From Bradyrhizobium guangzhouense (GTDB taxonomy: Bacteria > Pseudomonadota > Alphaproteobacteria > Rhizobiales > Xanthobacteraceae): a DNA stretch of 64,000 nt. The stretch covers positions 5,642,001 through 5,706,000 of the forward strand of contig NZ_CP030053.1 of the NCBI RefSeq assembly GCF_004114955.1, read 5' to 3'. The notes beneath the pieces were generated by a model that had not been told where the DNA came from, made no database searches, and saw only the letters and a list, made by a program, of their open reading frames with translations. The stretch's first letter is position 1. Each line of letters begins with the position of its first letter. Positions 45,284 through 53,921 of this stretch are shown one piece after another. A program made the position numbers and the translations under genes.

Positions 45284-46612
45284 ATGCAAAGCACCTTGAG
45301 AAGCGCCACACGGCATATCCTCATCTGTCTCCTCGCCATCGGTTTATCGACATCGGGCGGGCTCTCTCAGACCGCGCAGCGGCTGGACAGCAAATTCTTG
45401 CTTGGCGTCGGCACGCATCAGGGGCTGGGTGGCCCCGTCAGCTCGCGCGGCTACACACCTTCGATCAATATCGGCCAGATCAGGGAATTGGGCGTCAACG
45501 CATTCCGCGACGATTTTCCGTGGTCGGATTTCGAGCAGCCTGGAGGCCGGATCGGGTTTACCCCGCAGCTCGGCCGGTTGGATGCCCAGATCAAGTCGGC
45601 CGTTGCCCGCCCCTTCCTCATCCTGGCTTTCGGCCACCACCTCGTGCCGAACTCCATGCCGCCGACGACGGACGAAGCACGGCGGCGCTTCGCCGCCTAC
45701 GCGTCGGCCGCAGCGCACGCCGTCGCACCACAGCACCCGGTGTTCGAGCTCTGGAATGAATGGAATCTCGCGGCGAAGAAGGACGCGGCATTCTCAGTCG
45801 ACAATTATCTGGCGTTGGCCAAGATCGTACAGCCCGCCGTCAAGCAAGCCGCGCCCGGCGCCCCCTTCGTGGTCGGGGCGATCGGCGATGATCCCGGCTG
45901 GAATTGGACCGAGCAGATGCTGCAGTCCGGCATCCTTCAATATGCCGACGGCGTCTCGATCCATCTTTACAATTTCTGCATGGGACCGGCCAAGCGCAAT
46001 TCGGCTGAAGTCGTCGACCGGCTGAACACCTTTCATCGCCTGGTGAGCGAAGCCAGCGGCAGTCCGACTTTTCCAATCTATGTGACCGAAGCAGGCTGGC
46101 CGACGGCGAACAACAAATGCGGCGTCAGCGAGCAGGCCCAGGCCGACAACATGGCCCAGCTCATCCTCTGGGCTTCGACCGCATCATCCTGGCTCAAAGG
46201 CATCTGGCTCTACGAGCTCAAGGACAGCGGAACGAATCCATCGGACCTCGAACACAATTTCGGCCTGTACCATTTCGACAATTCTCCGAAGCGAGCCGCC
46301 TGCGCGGTTCGTGACGCATGGGCCTTTGTCCGCTCGAGCACGAGCGCGGAGAGCAAGCAGCTGTCCGGCGGCGTCACCGCGATCATTGCGTCGACGCCGG
46401 CCGGTCGGCGAATGGCGATCTGGTCCGGCGATCCGAACCAGCGCTTCGCCGTACGGCTGCGATCCAACGCGGCGGACGCGACTTATAGCCTGCCTTGCGA
46501 AGCTGCGGCGCAACCCGCTTCGGGGGCGTGGATGCCGGTGTCGGGCACGCCGCTCCTGGTCAGCACGAATAATGCCGCGGCTCCCGATTTCGACATCCGG
46601 CCGGAGAGGTGA
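45284..46612 (+). CDS. Exported glycoside hydrolase of the PslG/GH39-like type
   Basis: The 442-residue protein has a signal peptide (HILICLLAIGLSTSGGLSQT, residues about 11-30). A clan-A (beta/alpha)8 catalytic domain follows: E159 in FELWNEWNLAAK is the expected acid/base and E269 in IYVTEAGWPTANN the nucleophile. The spacing of 110 residues and total length are close to Pseudomonas PslG (442 residues; E165 and E276 as I recall). PslG cleaves an exopolysaccharide during its own synthesis. Placed between glycosyltransferase genes, this enzyme probably trims or releases the polymer of this locus in the periplasm. Confidence 0.82.
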   Translation: MQSTLRSATRHILICLLAIGLSTSGGLSQTAQRLDSKFLLGVGTHQGLGGPVSSRGYTPSINIGQIRELGVNAFRDDFPWSDFEQPGGRIGFTPQLGRLDAQIKSAVARPFLILAFGHHLVPNSMPPTTDEARRRFAAYASAAAHAVAPQHPVFELWNEWNLAAKKDAAFSVDNYLALAKIVQPAVKQAAPGAPFVVGAIGDDPGWNWTEQMLQSGILQYADGVSIHLYNFCMGPAKRNSAEVVDRLNTFHRLVSEASGSPTFPIYVTEAGWPTANNKCGVSEQAQADNMAQLILWASTASSWLKGIWLYELKDSGTNPSDLEHNFGLYHFDNSPKRAACAVRDAWAFVRSSTSAESKQLSGGVTAIIASTPAGRRMAIWSGDPNQRFAVRLRSNAADATYSLPCEAAAQPASGAWMPVSGTPLLVSTNNAAAPDFDIRPER

Positions 46613-46688
46613 GCGATGCCTCCGCGCACGCCAGCCGACGCGATCCGGATCAGTTGTTTCCTGCGTTCTCAACAATGAGATTGACCCC

Positions 46689-47924
46689 ATGAAAGTTCTT
46701 TTGACATCCTCGCTCTATCCGACCCCCAACGCACCGAAGGTCGTCGGCGGCGCCGAGATTTTCGCCCGCCGCTTCGCCGAAGGCCTGGCCGAGTCCGGCG
46801 ACAAGGTGGAGGTGGTCCGCACCGCAACGTCGCCCGACCTCAGTCCCGAAACACACAATGGCATCGATATCCATACCGCGCCCGTGCAGAACTTTTATTT
46901 GCCTTTCAACGAACCGAGGAACGCCGCGGTGCGCAGCATGTGGCACGCGGTCGAGGACTGGCAGATCCTGGCGCCGATGATCGCGGAGCGGATCCGCGCC
47001 TTCAAGCCTGACGTCGTGCACTCCAACAATTTGTCGGGACTGACGACCGCGATCTGGAGAGTGGCGGCGCAACTCGGCGTGCCTGTGCTCCATACGGTGC
47101 ACGATTATTATCTCACCTGTCCCCGCTGCTCGCGGTTCGATCGGGGACGGTCCTGCGAGCATACCTGCACCAGCTGCTCGCTGCTGACCTATCACCGCCG
47201 CCGCGCCACGCACTGGCTCAGCGCCGTGGTCGGCGTCAGCGAGCGGGTTCTGTCGATTCACACCGACCTCGGCCTGTTCGCGGACACGCCGATCCGCACC
47301 GTCATCCACAACGCTTCGACGGCCCCACCGAGCGCTCCCCATCTTCGTCCTCTCTGCACCACCGAAGTCACATTCGGATTCATCGGCCGCCTGACCGAAG
47401 AAAAGGGCATCGAGAACCTGATGCGGGCATTGGCCAGGCTGCCGCGCGAGCGTTTCAGGACGCTGATTGCCGGGCGCGTCAGTGACGGCGAGCAGCAAAG
47501 GCTGAAGGCGATCGCTCCGGACGCCCGCGTCGAGTTCATGGGATTTGTTTCTCCCGACGAGTTCTACAAGGCCGTCGATGTCGTGATCGCACCCTCGATC
47601 TGGCATGATCCCGGCCCGCTCGTCGTCGCCGATGCCAAGGCGGCGGGCCGGCCGCTGCTCGGAACGCGTTTTGGCGGAATGCCGGAGGCGATCGAGGACG
47701 GCGTCACCGGCTGGTTGACCGAGTCCGACCCGGCCTCGCTTGCCGACAGCATGCTCGCCATCGCGGCGGACCCGCACAAGATCGTCGAGATCAGCGAACG
47801 CCTGGCCAGCGACAACAACAAATGGATGTTCTCCGACGTCATCCTCGCCTATCGCAAACTATACAGGCAGTTGCGCGAAACGCAGCCGCGACGAAACTAC
47901 GCCAGGGCGGCCGCAGCATCATGA
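46689..47924 (+). CDS. Glycosyltransferase, GT4 family, with a Cys-rich insert
   Basis: The ATG at 46689 opens MKVLLTSSLYPTPNAPKVVG, giving 411 residues. GGAEIFARRFAEGLAESGDK is the acceptor loop. An insert after HDYYLTCPRCSRFDRGRSCE-HTCTSCS has five to six cysteines in about 22 residues and looks like a Zn-binding knuckle; I have seen comparable inserts in other GT4 proteins of polysaccharide clusters. The donor half has VTFGFIGRLTEEKGIENLMR and APSIWHDPGPLVVADAKAAG. It is 76 bases after the hydrolase and 62 bases before a flippase gene. Confidence 0.87.
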   Translation: MKVLLTSSLYPTPNAPKVVGGAEIFARRFAEGLAESGDKVEVVRTATSPDLSPETHNGIDIHTAPVQNFYLPFNEPRNAAVRSMWHAVEDWQILAPMIAERIRAFKPDVVHSNNLSGLTTAIWRVAAQLGVPVLHTVHDYYLTCPRCSRFDRGRSCEHTCTSCSLLTYHRRRATHWLSAVVGVSERVLSIHTDLGLFADTPIRTVIHNASTAPPSAPHLRPLCTTEVTFGFIGRLTEEKGIENLMRALARLPRERFRTLIAGRVSDGEQQRLKAIAPDARVEFMGFVSPDEFYKAVDVVIAPSIWHDPGPLVVADAKAAGRPLLGTRFGGMPEAIEDGVTGWLTESDPASLADSMLAIAADPHKIVEISERLASDNNKWMFSDVILAYRKLYRQLRETQPRRNYARAAAAS

Positions 47925-47986
47925 TGGATTCGCAGGCCCCCGAGCACGTTTCCCGCGCGGACCCAAGCTGAGATCATCAGTCCCAA

Positions 47987-49381
47987 ATGGCTCGCTTGTC
48001 TGCCGTCGCCGGTTACATCTATCAGAGCGCAACGGCGATCGTTCTGATCTTCGCGATCAGCCATCTACTGGGCGCGGCTGACTACACCAGCTTTTCGCTG
48101 GCACTCGCCTCGAGTCAGTTGCTCTGCGTGCTGATGTTCGAGTGGTTGCAGCTCGCCGGCCTGCGGTTCCTCGCGGCAGCCGACGGCCATGAGGCCGCTC
48201 GGCTGCGGTGGTCGCTGCTCTGCGCAGGCCTTTTGAGCGCGCTGGCGCTGGTCCTGATCGGCGCCTGCGCATCTAAGCTGAGTCGGCTCTCGCCCGACAT
48301 CGTCGCTCTCGGCTTGAGCGTCGCCATGCTTCAGGGCTTTGCCGACCTCTATTTCCTGACGATCCGCCTGTGCGACCGCCTGGGCCTTGCGTCCTGCCTG
48401 CTTGCCCTGCGTGCGAGCGCGGTTCTCGGCGGGGCCGTGGCAGGGGCTGCGTTTTGGGGAACTGCCGAGGCTACGCTGATCGGTATCGCATCCGGCCAGG
48501 CGGCGGGCCTCGCCGCAGGTCTGGTCACGCACCGTGCCAGGCTGGCGCGGCCGCCGCTTTCGATTCTGCTTCGCGACTGGTCAGAGTTCTGCCGCTACGG
48601 GCTGCTGGCCGCCGGCGCGTCCGTCATCCATCTGTCGGTGCCCGTGTTGTTGCGCTTCATCATCGTCAGTCGCCTTGGCGCAACGGGCGCCAGCGCCGGC
48701 TTCTCGATCGCCCTCGACCTGCTTCAACGCCCCTTTGGCGTTCTCAACGCTGCAATCCACACGATCAGCTATCCCGAGGTCGTTCAGGACTTCGAACGCG
48801 GGGGTGCCTCGAGGCCGGCCGATTCGGCCCGTCGCATGTTCGAATTCATGGTTTGCACGACGGTCGTGCTGCTGGGGGGACTGATCGGCTTCATCCCCGA
48901 TGCCGCCCATCTTCTTCTGGCGCAGGACAGCCTGGACGGGTTTCTGGCCACGGCGCCGATGGTGGCCTTGTTCTATTTCCTGCACCTCCACTTGCAGTCC
49001 ACGGTCGCGCTTGTCCCTCATCTGGAGAAACTCGCAATCCGGCTGGTCGTCGTGGCGACCACCCAGTTGATCCTTGTGGCAGCCGCATCAGCCCTCGCGG
49101 CCGCGGCGGGCCTGTCGCCGCGCGGTGCGGTCGCCTCTGCCTCGGCCGCGACGGTGATCGTCATCGTGCTCGCCCTGGGCCCGACGGTCCAATACCGCGC
49201 GGTTCCCCGCGCCATCCTGATCGTCCAGGCTCTTGCCGCGGCAATGCTGATCGGATCGCTTGCATCCATGCCGATCCAGCCGCTCTGGCTTGCCGCCAAG
49301 ATCGTGATTGCAGGACTGGCGGCCGCAATCGTTGCCTGGCGGGGAGACTTCCTCATGCTGGCGCGTCACAGCAAACCTTGA
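47987..49381 (+). CDS. Wzx-type polysaccharide flippase
   Basis: The 464-residue protein is almost wholly hydrophobic, with about 12-14 membrane helices spread over its length, starting MARLSAVAGYIYQSATAIVL. Helix pairs and short charged loops (HRARLARPPLSILLRDWSEF) follow the MOP-superfamily flippase pattern. Wzx proteins flip undecaprenyl-linked repeat units across the inner membrane. A second unrelated-looking flippase lies at 55096. The gene follows the third glycosyltransferase in the same direction, consistent with one transcription unit. Confidence 0.85.
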   Translation: MARLSAVAGYIYQSATAIVLIFAISHLLGAADYTSFSLALASSQLLCVLMFEWLQLAGLRFLAAADGHEAARLRWSLLCAGLLSALALVLIGACASKLSRLSPDIVALGLSVAMLQGFADLYFLTIRLCDRLGLASCLLALRASAVLGGAVAGAAFWGTAEATLIGIASGQAAGLAAGLVTHRARLARPPLSILLRDWSEFCRYGLLAAGASVIHLSVPVLLRFIIVSRLGATGASAGFSIALDLLQRPFGVLNAAIHTISYPEVVQDFERGGASRPADSARRMFEFMVCTTVVLLGGLIGFIPDAAHLLLAQDSLDGFLATAPMVALFYFLHLHLQSTVALVPHLEKLAIRLVVVATTQLILVAAASALAAAAGLSPRGAVASASAATVIVIVLALGPTVQYRAVPRAILIVQALAAAMLIGSLASMPIQPLWLAAKIVIAGLAAAIVAWRGDFLMLARHSKP

Positions 49382-49769
49382 GTTCCCGGTTCGAAACCGA
49401 CATTCGGCGCCGATTTACAACCAAAGCGAGACGCTGATCATTCAACCTTTACGAATATTCCTGTCGCTATGCTCGCTTGGCCATCACCGGCGTGCTGATG
49501 TTGCCGGTCTCGTGACCAGTCGCGCGCGCGACTGCGCAGATAATCAGCAGATCAGGCTGTCGAATTCTTGAAAGCGCCGCGGTCGCGCCATCCTGCGTCG
49601 ACACGGCCACGATATACCCTTCGTCGATACGACATCTGTTCCTGCACAAGGAACCTGCGTCGCACGATTTTTGTCGCGTCGATCTTTATCTGAAATTCAC
49701 ACTCGAAATCGAGAGTTGCGATCAATCCCGCGGGCAATTCCGTTCGCTCTCTCTTGGCTCGAGTGTGCA
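49382..49769. other. 388-base gap with a perfect 18-bp palindrome
   Basis: No convincing gene is present. CAGTCGCGCGCGCGACTG at 49517-49534 is a perfect palindrome and may be an operator or a fold. A short minus-strand frame (49467-49649) superficially resembles part of a receiver domain but lacks the key residues. The last 100 bases probably hold the promoter of the giant repeat gene; no consensus was recognised. Confidence 0.5.
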
Positions 49770-52700
49770 ATGTCAGATCAGACCATTCTTTCCGCAAGCG
49801 GCTTCATCAACTCCATCGGCGTCAACAGCCACGCCGGCTTCGGATGGACCGACTACAATAATCTCGCAATGATGGTCGACGACCTGAAATATCTCGGCGT
49901 CACCCATCTTCGCGACGCGATGGCGACCAATCCGGCCGCACAACCCGTCGTCGACGGTCTGGCGGCGGCCGGTTACAAGTTCGACTTCATCGTTTCGTCC
50001 GCCTTGCCCGGGCAGGGCGCGACCGGGCTTCAGAATTACGTAACCTCGCTCGATAAATTCCTGGCAAGCCATCCAGGCAGCATCAGCGCGATCGAGGGGC
50101 TGAACGAGGCCAATGCCCAGCCCTTCAGCTATCACGGCAGCTCGAGCCTCAGCGCGGCTGCTCAATTTCAAAGCGCGCTCTACCAAGCCGTGAAGGCGGA
50201 TGGCGCGCTTTCGAGCATTCCGGTCTACAACCTGTCGCTCGCATACAACGATCCGCAAGGCTACAACCAGCTCGGCAACATGTCGGGTTCGGTCGACTAC
50301 GCCAACGCCCACGCCTATGTCAGCACCGGCTCGACCCCTGCCAGTTCCCTTGCTGCGACGCTGAGCGCGGTGGAGACGGCCGCCCCCGGCAAGCCGGTGG
50401 TCATCACCGAGACCGGCTACACGACCCAGGCCAACACCCAATATCTCGGCGTTGACGAAACGGTGCAGGCGAAATCGATCCTGAACACGCTGGTCGATGC
50501 CTACAAGGACGGCGTGAGCTCGACCTATCTCTACGAACTGTTCGATCGGAATTCGGCCGCCAGCACCACCAACCCCGAAGACAAATACGGCCTGTTCCAT
50601 TCGGACGGCACCCCGAAGCTGGCCGCCACTGCGATCCACAATCTCACGACCATCCTGGCCGATGACGGCTCGGGCGGTCATCAGCCGACTGATCCATTGA
50701 ACTACACGCTGAGCAACATGCCTGAAACCGGCAGCAGCATGGTGCTGGGCAAGAGCAATGGCGCCTATGAGCTCGTCGTCTGGGCCGAGCCCAAGCTCTG
50801 GAATGATGCGGCCGATACCGAGATATCGAACCCGACACAAACCGTCACCGTGAATCTCGGCGGCGTGCACCATTCGGTCAAGGTGTACGACACGATGACC
50901 GGGACCACGGCGATCGCCAGCTATACCGATGTCTCGACGATCACGATCCCGGTGAGCGATCACCCGCTCATCATCGAGATCGACGCGCCTGCGGGCACCT
51001 CGGGTCCGCCGAGCGTTCCGCCCGACGTGACCGGCACCGCGGCCGAGATCGTTCCGCAGCTCTCCGACTTCAGCACATCGACCACGCTGAAGACGATCAC
51101 CCTGACGGATACGCACGTCCTGCCGGTCGCCTCGAAAGCGACGCTGGACTACATCATTGCGCATTACGGCAATGCGCTGTCCAAGATCCAGGGTGGATAT
51201 TCGTTCTCCGTCACGAATTCGGCCCCGACCTGGACCAGCACGCTCACCTACAGCGCGAACGGCAGCCTGGTCTCGACGTCGAACACCGGCCTGAACGGCA
51301 GCGGCCAGCCGATTTCGACGACCGTCAACTATGCCGACGGCTCGAAAGACGCGATCGGCTACACGGGCGGCATCAAGACCACCTTCATCCATCTCGCAAC
51401 GGACGGCACCAGAACCACCGATACCTACAACACGGCCGGGACCCTTCTCAGCGAAGTCGTCCAGAAATCGACCGGATACTACTCGACCACCCTCTACACC
51501 GCCGGTGTCAAGACCGCTGCCTATGTCCTCAATGCCGACCACACCCAGGACAACTACACCTACAACATCAAGGGACAGAGCTACACCAGCCAGGTCCAGC
51601 ACGTCGACACGACGGGCAAGGTCACCTCGGTGACGCGCACCCACGCGGATGGCTCACTGGATTCGACGCAGATCTATAACAGCGATGGCAGCAGTGCCAT
51701 CACCACTTATAGCACGACCGGCGTCAAACTTGTCGAAACCGACTATCACGCCGATCACAGCAAGGATGTGTGGACCTACAATATCACCGGGCAGCCCTAC
51801 AACAGCGAACACGATATCTACGATACCACGGGTTTCCTCACGACCCTGGTGCGCCGGCACGCCGACGGCAGCTACCAGTTCAAGCTGGTCCAAAGCAGCG
51901 ACGGCACCAAGACCAGCGACTTCTATGATGCGACCGGAAACCTGACCAGCGAGGTGGTGCAGAGAGCCGACGGCTTCACTTCGACGACGCTCTACAGCAA
52001 CGGCGCCAAGACCCAGGCCTATGTGAAGAACCCGGACGGCAGCCTGGATAATTACAGCTACGGTATCACCGGGCAGAGCTATGTGACGCTGGTCCAGCAC
52101 GTCGACCCCTCCGGCAAGGTCACGGCCATCACCCGCAAACACGCGAACGGAACTCTGGATTATACCAAGGTCATCAATTCCGATGGCAGCAGCGTCGTCA
52201 CGACCTATGACGCCGCCGGCAACAAGACCAAGGAGATCGACGCGCACGCTGACCACAGCCAGGACATCTGGCTCTATAATATCACCGGGCAGGCCTACAC
52301 GACCGAGCACGATATCTATGACGCGACCGGTTTCCTCACCACGCTGGTGCGGCGTCACGCCGACGGTAGCTACGCATTCAAGCTGGCCCAGAGCAGCGAT
52401 GGCACCAAGACGACCGATTGGTACGACGCCACAGGCATTCTCACCAGCGAGGTGGTTCAGAAGGCCGACGGCTTCGATTCCACGACCGTCTACACCAATG
52501 GCGTGAAGACCGCCGCCTATATCATCAACGCCGACCAGAGCCACGACAACTACAGCTACGACATCACCGGCCAGAGCTATACCACCCAGCACCAGCATCT
52601 CGACGCGTCCGGCAAGCTCACCGAGATGGACCGAACCCACGCCGACGGCACGCTGGACTACAGCCAGATCGTCAATGCCGATGGCAGCAGCGTCGTCAGC

Positions 52701-53678
52701 AACTACAACGCATCAGGCGTGAAGACGACCGAGACCGACTATCACGCGAACGGGTCAAAGGACGTTTTCCTCTACAACGTCGTCGGCCAGAACTACACGA
52801 CCGGGCACGACAGCTACGATACGACCGGGTTCCTCACCAACATCACGCGAACTCACGCCGACAACAGCCTGGCCTTCACCTTGGCGCAGACCAGCGACGG
52901 CAACAAGACCACGGACTGGTACGACGCGAACGGCATCATCACGAGCGAGGTGGTGCAGAAGGCGGACGGTTACAGCTCCACGACCGTCTATACGGGAGGC
53001 GTAAAGACGGCGGCGTACATTACCAACGCCGACCACACGTCCGACAACTGGAGCTACAACGTCACCGGGCAGAGCTACACCACCCAGCATCAGCATCTCG
53101 ATGCGTCCGGCAAAATCGTCGCGATCACCCGAACCCATGCCGACGGCACCCTGGACTACACGCAGGTGGTCAACAACGACGGCAGCAAGCTGACCGACAT
53201 CTATGACAGCGCCGGCAACAAGACCCAGGAGGTCGCGAACAACGCTGACAGCACGAAGGATGTCTTCCTGTTCAACTTCAATGGCCAGCAGGGAACGACC
53301 CAGCACGAACATTACAACGCGGCTAACGCGCTGCAATATTTCGACGATACGAAAGCGGACGGCACCCACAACGTCACCGCCGTGGCTGCGGGCGTGACGG
53401 TTCAGGGTGGTAACGGCAACGACCTGTTCTCCACGGCTCCCGGCTCCACGACCGTGGTCTACGATCACGGCCAGGACCAGATCGTCAACTTCCACGCCGG
53501 CGATGCCGCCAACCACGACATCGTCGAGATCTCAAAACAGCTGGCAGCCGACTATAGCCATCTCCAGATCGCGCAATCGGGCAACGATGCAATGGTGACG
53601 CTGTCAGCCAACGATTCGGTCCTGCTGAAGAACATCGCCGTCGCGAGCTTGACCAGCCACGATTTCATGTTCGTCTGA
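49770..53678 (+). CDS. Giant GH-like, YD-repeat and RTX-tail protein
   Basis: The ATG at 49770 (MSDQTILSASGFINSIGVNS) gives 1302 residues with no signal peptide. Residues 1-330 form a clan-A-type glycoside-hydrolase domain: E113 in IEGLNEANAQPF as acid/base and E214 in VVITETGYTTQ as nucleophile. After a Ser/Thr/Pro linker (about 410-545), residues 545-1208 contain four 166-residue repeats, each of about eight YD-like hairpins (DGxxxxxxYdatG...). The end (GGNGNDLF ... VVYDHGQDQIVNFHAGDA) is RTX/calcium-binding-like. Lack of a signal and an RTX tail suggest type I secretion, although no ABC exporter is in the window. It probably acts on the locus polysaccharide. Confidence 0.85.
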   Translation: MSDQTILSASGFINSIGVNSHAGFGWTDYNNLAMMVDDLKYLGVTHLRDAMATNPAAQPVVDGLAAAGYKFDFIVSSALPGQGATGLQNYVTSLDKFLASHPGSISAIEGLNEANAQPFSYHGSSSLSAAAQFQSALYQAVKADGALSSIPVYNLSLAYNDPQGYNQLGNMSGSVDYANAHAYVSTGSTPASSLAATLSAVETAAPGKPVVITETGYTTQANTQYLGVDETVQAKSILNTLVDAYKDGVSSTYLYELFDRNSAASTTNPEDKYGLFHSDGTPKLAATAIHNLTTILADDGSGGHQPTDPLNYTLSNMPETGSSMVLGKSNGAYELVVWAEPKLWNDAADTEISNPTQTVTVNLGGVHHSVKVYDTMTGTTAIASYTDVSTITIPVSDHPLIIEIDAPAGTSGPPSVPPDVTGTAAEIVPQLSDFSTSTTLKTITLTDTHVLPVASKATLDYIIAHYGNALSKIQGGYSFSVTNSAPTWTSTLTYSANGSLVSTSNTGLNGSGQPISTTVNYADGSKDAIGYTGGIKTTFIHLATDGTRTTDTYNTAGTLLSEVVQKSTGYYSTTLYTAGVKTAAYVLNADHTQDNYTYNIKGQSYTSQVQHVDTTGKVTSVTRTHADGSLDSTQIYNSDGSSAITTYSTTGVKLVETDYHADHSKDVWTYNITGQPYNSEHDIYDTTGFLTTLVRRHADGSYQFKLVQSSDGTKTSDFYDATGNLTSEVVQRADGFTSTTLYSNGAKTQAYVKNPDGSLDNYSYGITGQSYVTLVQHVDPSGKVTAITRKHANGTLDYTKVINSDGSSVVTTYDAAGNKTKEIDAHADHSQDIWLYNITGQAYTTEHDIYDATGFLTTLVRRHADGSYAFKLAQSSDGTKTTDWYDATGILTSEVVQKADGFDSTTVYTNGVKTAAYIINADQSHDNYSYDITGQSYTTQHQHLDASGKLTEMDRTHADGTLDYSQIVNADGSSVVSNYNASGVKTTETDYHANGSKDVFLYNVVGQNYTTGHDSYDTTGFLTNITRTHADNSLAFTLAQTSDGNKTTDWYDANGIITSEVVQKADGYSSTTVYTGGVKTAAYITNADHTSDNWSYNVTGQSYTTQHQHLDASGKIVAITRTHADGTLDYTQVVNNDGSKLTDIYDSAGNKTQEVANNADSTKDVFLFNFNGQQGTTQHEHYNAANALQYFDDTKADGTHNVTAVAAGVTVQGGNGNDLFSTAPGSTTVVYDHGQDQIVNFHAGDAANHDIVEISKQLAADYSHLQIAQSGNDAMVTLSANDSVLLKNIAVASLTSHDFMFV
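51402..53393 (+). repeat. Four in-frame 498-bp tandem repeats within the giant gene
   Basis: The start of the DGT/DGN-K-T-x-D block occurs at 51402, 51900, 52398 and 52896, exactly 498 bases (166 codons) apart each time. DNA similarity between units is high in the middle pair and lower at the ends. The fourth unit runs into the RTX-like tail near 53394. Unequal recombination could change repeat number without breaking the frame. Confidence 0.9.
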
Positions 53679-53695
53679 GACATCGTACGGAACGT

Positions 53696-53721
53696 CCGGA
53701 CCTGCGACGCTGCAGGTCCGG
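53696..53721 (+). terminator. Hairpin behind the giant gene, terminator-like
   Basis: CCGGACCTGC and GCAGGTCCGG form a perfect 10-bp stem with the loop GACGCT, 18 bases after the stop codon. No T-run follows, so intrinsic termination is uncertain. Confidence 0.5.
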
Positions 53722-53921
53722 GCTCGCACGACCAAAGCACAGGCATCTGCCTTCTGAAACGGCACGACCGGAAAGCCGCATCTTGCGGTGCCATGCACCA
53801 GCGGCATTTCCGCCATGATCATGGACGCCGTGTTGCCGCGAAGGACATGCGGGACTTGCGAACTTGCGTCACAATTCGGCTCTAGAACGACATCTCGCTT
53901 CGCAGGGAATACGACATCGAG

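Noticed and set aside
49467..49649. Minus-strand 60-residue frame resembling a receiver-domain piece
   Set aside because: It lacks the acidic pair and the phospho-Asp, has no ribosome site, and is too short to call; left as a note in the gap entry.
49773..51644. 623-codon minus-strand open frame
   Set aside because: It is the shadow of the giant gene; its translation is low-complexity and has no family motif.
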